A stretch of 30,990 bases of DNA from JALRBM01 sp966186595. GTDB lineage: Bacteria; Patescibacteriota; Saccharimonadia; Saccharimonadales; Saccharimonadaceae. Below are positions 1-6,377 of the stretch, one piece after another (position 1 is the stretch's first letter; each line of letters starts with the position of its first letter). Where the stretch lies: NCBI GenBank assembly GCA_966186595.1, contig CBIFWO010000008.1:1-30990 (forward strand), given 5' to 3'. The notes under the pieces are model-generated. The model was not told the DNA's origin. It ran no database searches and saw only the letters and a list, made by a program, of their open reading frames with translations. Made by a program: the position numbers and the translations under genes.

Positions 1-29
1 GTTATTTTACCACCAAAATAACTTTTGGT
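1..29. other. Overlapping hairpins at the window edge
   Basis: Bases 1-8 are complementary to 15-22 (GTTATTTT / AAAATAAC, 6-nt loop), and bases 12-18 to 23-29 (ACCAAAA / TTTTGGT, 4-nt loop). The two stems share bases and exclude each other. The first is followed by TTTT on the plus strand and could be a weak terminator for a gene outside the window. Function cannot be decided here. Confidence 0.3.
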
Positions 30-35
30 CAAACT

Positions 36-62
36 AAAATCCCTCCGAAACGGAGGGATTTT
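36..62 (-). terminator. Rho-independent terminator downstream of recA
   Basis: A perfect 12-bp inverted repeat (36-47 with 51-62) has a 3-nt loop. The G/C-rich core is CCCTCCG / CGGAGGG, flanked by A and T runs that would give a U-rich tail on either strand. It lies about 155 nt past the recA stop and is the likely end of the recA transcript; it could also serve a convergent gene to the left. Confidence 0.8.
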
Positions 63-218
63 ATAGCTCTCATGATTTTTTATAAATCAATCATATAAGT
101 CTGATCATCAGGGATAGACCGACTCGATGGTCGGCCTCATGATTGAAAGCTTCAAGGACACCCCTCATCCGAGACAAACTCCATCAGCTCTAGGGGGCAT
201 CGACATTCTTCGCCATAG
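63..218 (-). other. Structured recA 3' region without a gene
   Basis: No convincing ORF is visible in the 156 nt between the recA stop and its terminator. Read on the minus strand, the sequence can form a CCCCCT...AGGGG stem near the recA end and a second hairpin, CCGAC / GTCGG (119-123 with 130-134). The 9-mer CTCATGATT occurs twice (69-77 and 136-144 on plus). It could be a long structured 3' UTR or a small RNA processed from the recA transcript. No known RNA family was recognised. Confidence 0.35.
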
Positions 219-1256
219 CTAGGCTTCTTGCTCGGCTACCTTTTCACGAACTTTTGCATCAATCTCGGCAAGTACTTCGGGATTCTGCTTTAGATATTTC
301 TTGGTTGCTTCACGACCCTGACCGATCTTAGCATCGTTGTAGTCAAACCACGCGCCCGACTTCCCTACGACCCCATGTTGTACGGCGAGGTCCAGAACAT
401 CACCTGTCTTGGAAATTCCTTCGTTGTACATGATGTCAAATTCAGCCACACGGAATGGCGGCGCAATCTTGTTCTTGACGATCTTTACTTTGGTACGGTT
501 ACCGATGATGTCTTCGCCTTCCTTGATCTGTCCAGTGCGACGAATATCCATTCGAACTGACGCGTAGAACTTCAGTGCATTACCACCAGTCGTTGTCTCC
601 GGATTGCCGAACATCACCCCAATCTTCATACGAATCTGGTTAATAAAGATGACTGTTGTTTTGCTCTTGTTAATAATACCCGTGAGCTTTCGGAGTGCCT
701 GACTCATCAGACGGGCCTGAAGGCCCATGTGGCTATCACCCATATCACCTTCGATTTCAGCCTGCGGAACAAGTGCCGCAACAGAGTCAACAACCACCAG
801 ATCAACTGCACTTGAACGCACCAGCGCCTCAGCAATCTCTAGTGCTTGCTCGCCATTATCTGGCTGCGACACAAGAAGGTTATCCGTATCAACACCTAGT
901 CGTTTAGCATATGCCGGGTCAAGTGCGTGTTCTGCGTCGATAAAAGCAGCCGTTCCACCAGATTTTTGAACTTCGGCAATTGCGTGGAGTGTTAATGTCG
1001 TCTTACCAGAACTCTCTGGTCCGTAGATTTCAATGATACGGCCCTTTGGATAGCCGCCACCGAGGGCGAGATCAAGGCTCAATGCGCCAGATGGAATTAA
1101 CTCTACGTCTACCTTGTGCGCTTCTCCAAGTTTCATAATTGACCCATCACCAAATTGCTTAGTGATCTGATCCATCGCCAGGCCAAGTGCCTTTAATTTA
1201 GCATCATTCGTCGTCGATTGCTCTGCAGCGTCGGTTTTTTCAGCCTTTTTCGCCAT
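219..1256 (-). CDS. recA: Recombinase RecA
   Basis: RecA is the strand-exchange ATPase of homologous recombination and, in bacteria with LexA, the SOS co-protease. At 345 aa it has the normal length for the family. Visible motifs are the Walker A box GPESSGKTT at residues 79-87, Walker B LVVVDS at about 153-158, the conserved FINQIR segment near 204-209 followed by the L2 loop (GNPETTTGGNALKFYASVR), and an acidic/basic C-terminal tail. The ATG at 1256 is preceded by a GAGGGAG Shine-Dalgarno-like sequence and a TATAAT box about 25 nt upstream, so this gene has a short leader, unlike most of its neighbours. It is divergent from the pilin-like gene, with only about 80 nt between the two starts. 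No LexA-type operator was recognised. The identification is secure. Confidence 0.98.
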   Translation of the reverse strand: MAKKAEKTDAAEQSTTNDAKLKALGLAMDQITKQFGDGSIMKLGEAHKVDVELIPSGALSLDLALGGGYPKGRIIEIYGPESSGKTTLTLHAIAEVQKSGGTAAFIDAEHALDPAYAKRLGVDTDNLLVSQPDNGEQALEIAEALVRSSAVDLVVVDSVAALVPQAEIEGDMGDSHMGLQARLMSQALRKLTGIINKSKTTVIFINQIRMKIGVMFGNPETTTGGNALKFYASVRMDIRRTGQIKEGEDIIGNRTKVKIVKNKIAPPFRVAEFDIMYNEGISKTGDVLDLAVQHGVVGKSGAWFDYNDAKIGQGREATKKYLKQNPEVLAEIDAKVREKVAEQEA

Positions 1257-1280
1257 AACTCCCTCTCTTATTCTCTTTCC

Positions 1281-1286
1281 ATTATA
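1281..1286 (-). promoter_or_regulatory. recA -10 box
   Basis: TATAAT on the minus strand lies 24 nt before the recA ATG. A purine-rich GAGGGAG just before the ATG acts as ribosome binding site. No good -35 is visible at 16-18 nt. Confidence 0.6.
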
Positions 1287-1321
1287 CGATATTTTCTACT
1301 TGTCCGGTAGTCGTCGCAATC

Positions 1322-1330
1322 TGCTATAAT
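1322..1330 (+). promoter_or_regulatory. Extended -10 promoter of the pilin-like gene
   Basis: TGCTATAAT, an extended -10, ends 8 nt before the ATG at 1339; a TTGTCC at 1300-1305 is a weak -35 with a 19-nt spacer. Transcription would start at or 1-2 nt before that ATG, so the in-frame GTG at 1333 should lie upstream of the transcript. This supports the ATG at 1339 and a leaderless mRNA. Confidence 0.65.
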
Positions 1331-1338
1331 GGGTGGCA

Positions 1339-1731
1339 ATGAAACGTGAATCTGGATTTACCGTTATTGAAATCATTGCAGTGGTTGTATTTCTGGGACT
1401 GGCTACGACGCTCCTTCTTATTCAAAGGAATAATCTGGCTGCAACAGGGCGTGACAACGAACGTAAAACGGCCATTAATGCCATGTATTACAATCTCGAG
1501 GAAGTCTTTTACGAGAAGAATAAGTTCTACCCATCAAAAATTGACAGCAAAACCCTTCGTGCAGTTGATCCCGCCCTTTTCACCGATCCGGATAATATCA
1601 AAATGGGCGAGGGTGGCTCGGACTATCGCTACGAGGGAACTAACTGTACTAACGATCAGTGTAAATCATACACCCTGCGCGCAGGCCTAGAGCGCGAAGC
1701 AGACTACGTAAAAAACAATCGAACTCACTAA
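1339..1731 (+). CDS. Type IV pilin-like/pseudopilin protein
   Basis: This 130-aa protein has a class III (prepilin) signal. A short basic leader MKRESG is followed by FTVIE, so processing is predicted between Gly6 and Phe7 with the conserved Glu at mature position 5. A hydrophobic helix follows (about residues 7-29). The polar C-terminal domain contains a Cys pair (NCTNDQC), as in many pilin D-loops. It is shorter than major pilins and no other pilus genes are in the window, so it may be a minor pilin or an orphan pseudopilin. Its product would sit in the membrane until processed by a PilD-type peptidase. An in-frame GTG at 1333 is a poor start because the -10 box is too close. The stop codon overlaps the stop of the convergent PH-domain gene by 3 nt. 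Confidence 0.85.
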   Translation: MKRESGFTVIEIIAVVVFLGLATTLLLIQRNNLAATGRDNERKTAINAMYYNLEEVFYEKNKFYPSKIDSKTLRAVDPALFTDPDNIKMGEGGSDYRYEGTNCTNDQCKSYTLRAGLEREADYVKNNRTH

Positions 1732-2468
1732 TCATTCGTCACTGGCCGGCCGTATTTGAATGCCTCAACCGCATTGTTTAGTGTGGCAATCTGCTCTTTT
1801 GGATTTGTGACGTAGTGAAACCTGTAGGTCGTTTCATCTCCCTCAGTACTTAAACGAATTGAGCCGTAATTGAATAAGGCCTGCACAATTCCGTGCTGCT
1901 TGTAACTGGCGTCCTCGATGTTAGATAAACTTACTGTCTGTTCGTGGCGCGAGAAAAGTGTGGTTTGAATCTCCTGAATCACGCTTTCGTTTGTCAGAAA
2001 GAACTTGTTATTCACATAAATCCAGATTGCAATATAGCCAATAACGAGAAGGAGTAAGATCAGTAGCCCACCAGTCATGATAATGGAATCGTGGGATGGA
2101 GCGTTATACCAACCCATTGAATTGGCGATAAGCGGATAATTGATCATCAAGGACGCAACCAGGGCCACTAAAAAGGAAATAGCTCCAACTGGTGCAAGGA
2201 GGCCGATTGGATGACGACGCACCGCACTAATGACATATTCTCCTTCACTAAGATTAAGGTAGGGAAACGCACGCATTGACTCTTCGTGCTTTGCCTTAGT
2301 TTCAGCGGATATTTCGGGCTTTGGCGGCTCGACAGCACGGGTATAGTGAACGACACTCGGCTGTGACTGTGGAGGGGCCGCATAAAGCGGGCGCCCGTCT
2401 TTGTCGTAAGCTACCGGCTGAGGCTGTTCGTTCGGAGTCGGCTCGTTTTGCAGCGTTGAAGGGTTCAT
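1728..2468 (-). CDS. PH-domain (YdbS-like) membrane protein
   Basis: This 246-aa protein starts with a Pro/Gln-rich cytoplasmic stretch of about 65 residues. Two transmembrane helices follow (about 88-110 and 129-152), then a bacterial PH-like domain (about 155-240) with the recognisable pattern of strands after the second helix (YVNNKFFLTNESVI, RHEQTVSLSNIED, YGSIRLST). This layout matches the bPH_2/YdbS family, whose biochemical role is largely unknown; some members affect envelope stress or lipid-associated functions. It is transcribed in the same direction as ruvB, and its own extended -10 overlaps the ruvB stop codon, so it may be expressed both from ruvB read-through and from its own promoter. 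The 3' end overlaps the convergent pilin-like gene by 3 nt without a visible terminator. Confidence 0.8.
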   Translation of the reverse strand: MNPSTLQNEPTPNEQPQPVAYDKDGRPLYAAPPQSQPSVVHYTRAVEPPKPEISAETKAKHEESMRAFPYLNLSEGEYVISAVRRHPIGLLAPVGAISFLVALVASLMINYPLIANSMGWYNAPSHDSIIMTGGLLILLLLVIGYIAIWIYVNNKFFLTNESVIQEIQTTLFSRHEQTVSLSNIEDASYKQHGIVQALFNYGSIRLSTEGDETTYRFHYVTNPKEQIATLNNAVEAFKYGRPVTND

Positions 2469-2474
2469 ATTCCC

Positions 2475-2483
2475 ATTATACCA
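2475..2483 (-). promoter_or_regulatory. Extended -10 promoter of the PH-domain gene
   Basis: TGGTATAAT on the minus strand ends exactly 6 nt before the ATG at 2468, predicting a leaderless transcript. The TAA inside this hexamer is also the ruvB stop codon. Confidence 0.65.
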
Positions 2484-3507
2484 AGTTCTGCTGCGTTACC
2501 GATGCATTCCGACCGAGGTGGGAAAATGCCCTAGGGGTCACTCGACGTCCTCGCGGTGTTCGTTCAATAAATCCAAGCTGCAAAAGATATGGCTCGTAAA
2601 AATCTTCAATCGTCGTTGTTTCATCACCTGTCAGTGCCGCAATCGTATTCAAACCAACCGGATTACTGCCATAATTATCAATCATACTCGTGAGCAGGTG
2701 CCGATCCGCCGGGTCAAGTCCCAGCTCATCAATCTCGAGCATCTCCAGCGCCTTTGTCGTCATAACCATGTCGATTATTCCGTCCCCATTCACGTCAGCG
2801 TAATCCCGAACGCGCTTCAAGAGACGATTAGCAATTCGCGGCGTAAGTCGGGCACGAGTAGAAAGTGTCTTGGCAGCCTCAGGATGGATATTACTTTCTA
2901 AAATTTTGGCCGAACGTGCAATAATTTGCCCGATTTCCTCTGGTGTGTAAAATTCGTGCCGATAGATATGACCGAAACGATCACGCAGCGGCGCAGCCAG
3001 CGCACCCGTACGCGTTGTCGCACCAATCACCGTAAACTTCGGCAGGTCGAGACGAACCGATCGCGCCGCCGGTCCTTTCCCGATGACAATGTCGAGTTTA
3101 AAATCTTCCATCGCACTGTACAGGACTTCCTCAACGCTTCGACTCAACCGGTGAATTTCATCAATAAACAGCACGTCACCGTCAGTAAGGTTCGTCAGAA
3201 TGCTGGCCAAATCCCCCGCTCGTTCAATGGCCGGCCCAGCTGTAATGCGAATATTCGTGCCCATTTCGTTCGCAATAACTGTTGCCATCGTCGTTTTTCC
3301 GAGTCCCGGCGGGCCATACAGGAGCACATGGTCAATCGGTTCACCCCGCTTTTTGGCAGCATCAATTGCCAGCTTCAAGTTCTTTTTCAGTCGTTCCTGA
3401 CCAATATATTCAGAAAAATTCTGAGGACGCAGACTTACTTCAATCTGCGCCTCCTCAGTACCTTCATGGATACTTGTGTCAACTATTCGCTCTACTGCCA
3501 TAATCAT
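2476..3507 (-). CDS. ruvB: Holliday junction branch migration ATPase RuvB
   Basis: RuvB is the AAA+ hexameric motor that drives branch migration of Holliday junctions together with RuvA. At 343 aa it is full length. Walker A GPPGLGKTT is at residues 65-73, Walker B LFIDEIH at about 113-119, sensor 1 GATTRTG and the arginine-finger segment APLRDRFG follow, and the C-terminal winged-helix domain ends with the conserved TPRGRRVT. Two in-frame ATGs (3507 and 3501) are possible. A TGCTATACT extended -10 lies 5 nt before the first, so the message is probably leaderless. ruvA and ruvC are in the same window but are separated from ruvB by unrelated genes with their own promoters, so this is not a ruvCAB operon. 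Confidence 0.97.
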   Translation of the reverse strand: MIMAVERIVDTSIHEGTEEAQIEVSLRPQNFSEYIGQERLKKNLKLAIDAAKKRGEPIDHVLLYGPPGLGKTTMATVIANEMGTNIRITAGPAIERAGDLASILTNLTDGDVLFIDEIHRLSRSVEEVLYSAMEDFKLDIVIGKGPAARSVRLDLPKFTVIGATTRTGALAAPLRDRFGHIYRHEFYTPEEIGQIIARSAKILESNIHPEAAKTLSTRARLTPRIANRLLKRVRDYADVNGDGIIDMVMTTKALEMLEIDELGLDPADRHLLTSMIDNYGSNPVGLNTIAALTGDETTTIEDFYEPYLLQLGFIERTPRGRRVTPRAFSHLGRNASVTQQNLV

Positions 3508-3512
3508 TATTT

Positions 3513-3521
3513 AGTATAGCA
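3513..3521 (-). promoter_or_regulatory. Extended -10 promoter of ruvB
   Basis: TGCTATACT on the minus strand lies 5 nt before the ATG at 3507 and 11 nt before the ATG at 3501. No good -35 is visible. The box lies in the 21-nt gap after the nucleotidyltransferase-like gene. Confidence 0.6.
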
Positions 3522-3528
3522 GTTCACT

Positions 3529-4314
3529 CTAGATCCTGATAGAAAGTACCTCAAATAGAGAAGAGAGTCGTCGAATCTTTGGAGTTTTTCGTCTAGCAAT
3601 GTAAGCTTTTGCCTCTCTTAATTCCTCCGCCGTTCCCACGTTGAAGAAATTAATCCGTGCATTTGGGGAGGACTTTATAAGACCCATCTCCACCAGCGGA
3701 CCCAACATACCATCCCAATCCTTTCCATAAGATCGATTGAAATAATCCAGGGCATCTCTCTTAAAAATTACGAAACCTACATGAATCTCTTTAATGATTT
3801 CTGGGAACTCTCTATAGTATTGATTTTTTAAGTCCATCGAGATCACTCGGTGATTGTCATCAGACTCAATCACTCGGTGAAAATACAACTTATTGGCAAG
3901 GGTTGAAGCCATGGTTGCAACGTTACCAGATTGGATGTGGCCCTCCAAAACCTCTGCCATCGATAGACCCTCCCTGATTTCATCCGTATTACATACCAAA
4001 AAGTGATTGGCCGTAACATGATTCAAGGCCCCCTCTACGGCGCCTAAAACCCCCGGATCAGTTTGGTGCGAAAAAACTACCTCACAGGGAAATCCTTGTT
4101 TTTTTACCCATTGAATTACACCTTTAGAGTTTGAATCTACGGCAAAAATAAGTCTATTGACAAGTGAAAAATCGAGAAGATCTGTACTATATTTAAACAA
4201 TTCACTATTGTTCACTTTGTAAAGAGATTTGTAGATTTTGTTATGGGTAATGGAACTAAATCGAGATCCTTTGCCCCCTGATAGCAAGATCACATCTATG
4301 CGTTCTGGAGACAT
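3529..4314 (-). CDS. Sugar-1-phosphate nucleotidyltransferase-like protein
   Basis: This 261-aa protein has the nucleotidyltransferase fold seen in GlmU/RmlA-type enzymes. An N-terminal glycine-rich loop LSGGKGSRF (residues 11-19) would bind the NTP, a central CNTDE segment (near 108-112) is the likely metal/sugar-phosphate site, and the typical FFNVGTAEELREAKAYI end follows. Such enzymes make NDP-sugars from NTP and a sugar-1-phosphate. The lysine expected after the loop (usually in a PK motif) appears here as NKIYKSL, so substrate and activity are uncertain. It is AT-rich compared with ruvB (about 38% GC in one sampled line, against about 60% in ruvB). It begins 93 nt after the methyltransferase and carries an AAAGGAAAG ribosome-binding-like sequence, so it may be co-transcribed with that gene. 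Confidence 0.75.
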   Translation of the reverse strand: MSPERIDVILLSGGKGSRFSSITHNKIYKSLYKVNNSELFKYSTDLLDFSLVNRLIFAVDSNSKGVIQWVKKQGFPCEVVFSHQTDPGVLGAVEGALNHVTANHFLVCNTDEIREGLSMAEVLEGHIQSGNVATMASTLANKLYFHRVIESDDNHRVISMDLKNQYYREFPEIIKEIHVGFVIFKRDALDYFNRSYGKDWDGMLGPLVEMGLIKSSPNARINFFNVGTAEELREAKAYIARRKTPKIRRLSSLFEVLSIRI

Positions 4315-4407
4315 ACTTTCCTTTCTTTAATCACTTCCACCCAAATAATAAACATACTATATGTGTAGCATATCACAATTCAATGTTTTTCGCCAGCGTG
4401 ATAGCAA
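4315..4407 (-). promoter_or_regulatory. Possible promoter in the methyltransferase-nucleotidyltransferase gap
   Basis: On the minus strand TTGTGA (about 4374-4379) is followed after 16 nt by TATGTT, with other AT-rich -10-like hexamers nearby (TATAGT, TATTAT). An AAAGGAAAG sequence lies just before the ATG at 4314. The exact start site cannot be chosen by eye. Confidence 0.3.
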
Positions 4408-5112
4408 TCACTCCCTCTCCAGAATAAAACAAACACTAGTAGGAACCCTATATGGCTTGATTTTATCTCCTGACGCATCTCTTCCATAGAACTCATGAAG
4501 TGTCTTGACCCTCCAGCCCGTAGCTTGAAACCCGTTGATATATTCTTCAAAAGTAAATGTTGGATGCACTACCTCAATGCCCATCTTACCTTGCGTTACA
4601 AAAGTCACATCTTCTTTCTGTTCATAATCTAGACTCTTCTTAAAAAAAGTGGCATAAAGAGGATGAATTTCTTTCAAGAAAAAAAGCCCTTCAGGGCGAG
4701 TTATCCTGCTAAGCTCATTCAGGGTTTTTCTCAAATCTTTACTATAGTGAACAGTGAAGCGAGAAAAAATAAAATCAATACTTTCATCTTTAAGGGGAAG
4801 GTGGTCCATGTCACCTACCTTAAAATCGACACCTGGGTACAGCTGTCTCGCATATTCAATCATTTCAAGAGATAGATCCACCCCTATAACTTCGCCGTCT
4901 GGAGTAAATTCCTTCAGCAAATTACTGAATGTACCATCTCCGCAACCTAGATCAAGTATGGTCTGTTTTTTTATAGGTAGCTTAACCCAATCCCGTAGCA
5001 TTTGACGATACTGATCAGCTACAAAGATCTCCCGCGTACCCAAGCTATAGGCTTCAACACGCCCGCTATACTGGTCCCTCTGACTTTGCGAGAAAGAGTC
5101 CTCAGGATTCAT
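4408..5112 (-). CDS. Class I SAM-dependent methyltransferase
   Basis: This 234-aa protein has a Rossmann-type methyltransferase core: motif I ILDLGCGDG at residues 52-60, an acidic residue after strand 2 (VIGVDLSLEMIEYA, about 75-88), the KVGDMDHLPLKDES segment (about 98-111) typical of the UbiE/Methyltransf_11 group, and FIFSRFTVHY for strand 4. The substrate cannot be told from sequence. Its ATG lies 11 nt inside the end of the upstream deoxyribosyltransferase-like/RHH gene, so the two are translationally coupled and probably act in the same process. GC is very low (about 28% in one sampled line), which sets it apart from the recombination genes around it and hints at separate acquisition. 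Confidence 0.85.
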   Translation of the reverse strand: MNPEDSFSQSQRDQYSGRVEAYSLGTREIFVADQYRQMLRDWVKLPIKKQTILDLGCGDGTFSNLLKEFTPDGEVIGVDLSLEMIEYARQLYPGVDFKVGDMDHLPLKDESIDFIFSRFTVHYSKDLRKTLNELSRITRPEGLFFLKEIHPLYATFFKKSLDYEQKEDVTFVTQGKMGIEVVHPTFTFEEYINGFQATGWRVKTLHEFYGRDASGDKIKPYRVPTSVCFILERE

Positions 5113-5680
5113 TCTTATCGATCTCGCGAACTACCAATTCTCGAAGTACCTCGGCCTTTGTCTTTCCTGTCTTCTGAGATGACCAACGAAGATAGTTATA
5201 AATCTGGCGATCAATAAAGAAATTGAACCGCATATCCTTTACGGCAATATCATTTTCATCCAAAAAGCGTCCGATAGTTGTCTCAAGGTTCCCATCGTTA
5301 TAAACGGCTTTCTGGACCCAGGAATCGATGATACCTGTTGCAAATGCATCCACTTCCGCGTCTTCACGACGTAAAAGTAGTACGGGTTTCTTCTGTTGAA
5401 CAGCGGCGGCCACTTGATATCCTACACCAAAGGTATCGAACGAGGTCTCTGCAATGATAACGTCTGCTTTTGTAATAGTCTCTAGATTACCAGTGTAGAT
5501 AGAGGCCCAGTCAACGGCATCGCCCTGACTATTTTTGTTCACTCGCAAGTCATACGTCGCCTCGACCCAGTCATCAATAATATTATGTTTTCGGGTCGTG
5601 ACGATATTACTTATTTTGCGCAGTGTATCGATATCGTTTAGAACATTTCGCTTTGACGCAAGCAGATGTACATTAATCAT
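5102..5680 (-). CDS. Nucleoside deoxyribosyltransferase-like domain fused to a ribbon-helix-helix domain
   Basis: Residues 1-145 of this 192-aa protein resemble the nucleoside 2-deoxyribosyltransferase fold, with ADVIIAETS (72-80) followed by GVGYQVAAAVQQKKPVLLL (85-103). In the family this second motif reads G-x-G-x-E-[LI]-G, with Glu as catalytic residue; here the position is Gln89, so hydrolase/transferase activity may be lost. Residues about 149-187 (RFNFFIDRQIYNYL, then KTKAEVLRELVVREI) look like a ribbon-helix-helix unit: one strand, helix, tight turn, helix. The whole reads as a nucleotide- or nucleoside-sensing transcription factor, which is an inference. Its stop overlaps the methyltransferase start by 11 nt. 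A promoter box 6 nt before the ATG predicts a leaderless message and a place for autoregulation. Confidence 0.7.
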   Translation of the reverse strand: MINVHLLASKRNVLNDIDTLRKISNIVTTRKHNIIDDWVEATYDLRVNKNSQGDAVDWASIYTGNLETITKADVIIAETSFDTFGVGYQVAAAVQQKKPVLLLRREDAEVDAFATGIIDSWVQKAVYNDGNLETTIGRFLDENDIAVKDMRFNFFIDRQIYNYLRWSSQKTGKTKAEVLRELVVREIDKNES

Positions 5681-5686
5681 AATCTT

Positions 5687-5715
5687 ATTATTACATCTTT
5701 CTTAAAATAATCCAA
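5687..5715 (-). promoter_or_regulatory. Promoter of the deoxyribosyltransferase-like/RHH gene
   Basis: On the minus strand TTGGAT (5710-5715), a 17-nt spacer and TGT-preceded AATAAT (5687-5692) end 6 nt before the ATG at 5680. The predicted start site coincides with the ATG. Confidence 0.5.
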
Positions 5716-5778
5716 GAAAGCCTTCCCGCTTTAATTTTATCACGTTATAGTACGCCGTTTCTGACATTTTTTCAACCG

Positions 5779-6351
5779 TTATCGCAACGCCTCTTTCACT
5801 CTGTCTGCCGTAGAAAGATCTGTCGACACCCCCTCAAGGGCACGCGTCGCGTCGTTTAGATTATATCCAAGAGCCATCAATGCCTCGAGGGCTTCGTCGC
5901 TGTGGGCGATCAGTCCTATCACACCCACTTGCGTGACGTTACTACGAACAGCAAGGCCTACCTTATCCACCAGATCAACCACGACACGTTCAGCGATTCG
6001 CTTCCCCACTCCGCTTGCCTTTGCGATAAAAACCGCGTCACTGTTTGCAATAGCATTTCGCACCGTTTCGCTATCTCCCAGCGACAGGATGGAAAGCGCC
6101 GCTTTCGGACCAACCCCCTGTACCGTGATGAGCATTTCAAAAAGTTTCTTCGCCGCCAGACTGGTGAAACCGAATAATTCCTGCGACTGCTCACGGATGT
6201 GATGATAGGTATAGAATTTTACCTCTTCGTTTAGTGTAGCGTGTTCGAAGTCGCCAAGTGCTACTGCCACTTCATATCCCACGCCATGGACATCAACGAT
6301 GATAGATGAGTTAAATTTTTCGGCCACTATTCCAGAAACATGTGCAATCAT
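5779..6351 (-). CDS. ruvA: Holliday junction DNA-binding protein RuvA
   Basis: RuvA tetramers bind four-way junctions and load RuvB. The 190-aa protein shows the N-terminal OB domain (MIAHVSGIVAEKF...VDVHGVGYEVAV), the two helix-hairpin-helix motifs (LITVQGVGPKAALSIL, near residues 72-87, and IAKASGVGKRIAERVVVDL, near 108-126) and the C-terminal helical domain that contacts RuvB (EALMALGYNLNDATRAL). Its length is usual for the family. The ATG at 6351 is 6 nt after a TGC-preceded CATAAT box, again a leaderless arrangement. The neighbours are PBP1 upstream and the deoxyribosyltransferase-like gene downstream, so it is separated from ruvB and ruvC. Confidence 0.96.
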   Translation of the reverse strand: MIAHVSGIVAEKFNSSIIVDVHGVGYEVAVALGDFEHATLNEEVKFYTYHHIREQSQELFGFTSLAAKKLFEMLITVQGVGPKAALSILSLGDSETVRNAIANSDAVFIAKASGVGKRIAERVVVDLVDKVGLAVRSNVTQVGVIGLIAHSDEALEALMALGYNLNDATRALEGVSTDLSTADRVKEALR

Positions 6352-6357
6352 GCCCTT

Positions 6358-6366
6358 ATTATGGCA
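6358..6366 (-). promoter_or_regulatory. Extended -10 promoter of ruvA
   Basis: TGCCATAAT on the minus strand lies 6 nt before the ATG at 6351. It sits in the 26-nt gap between the PBP stop and ruvA. Confidence 0.55.
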
Positions 6367-6377
6367 TATACCTAATG

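Noticed and set aside
1333..1341. GTG at 1333 as start of the pilin-like gene
   Set aside because: It lies only 2 nt after the -10 box, upstream of the expected transcription start; the ATG at 1339 also gives a standard prepilin leader.
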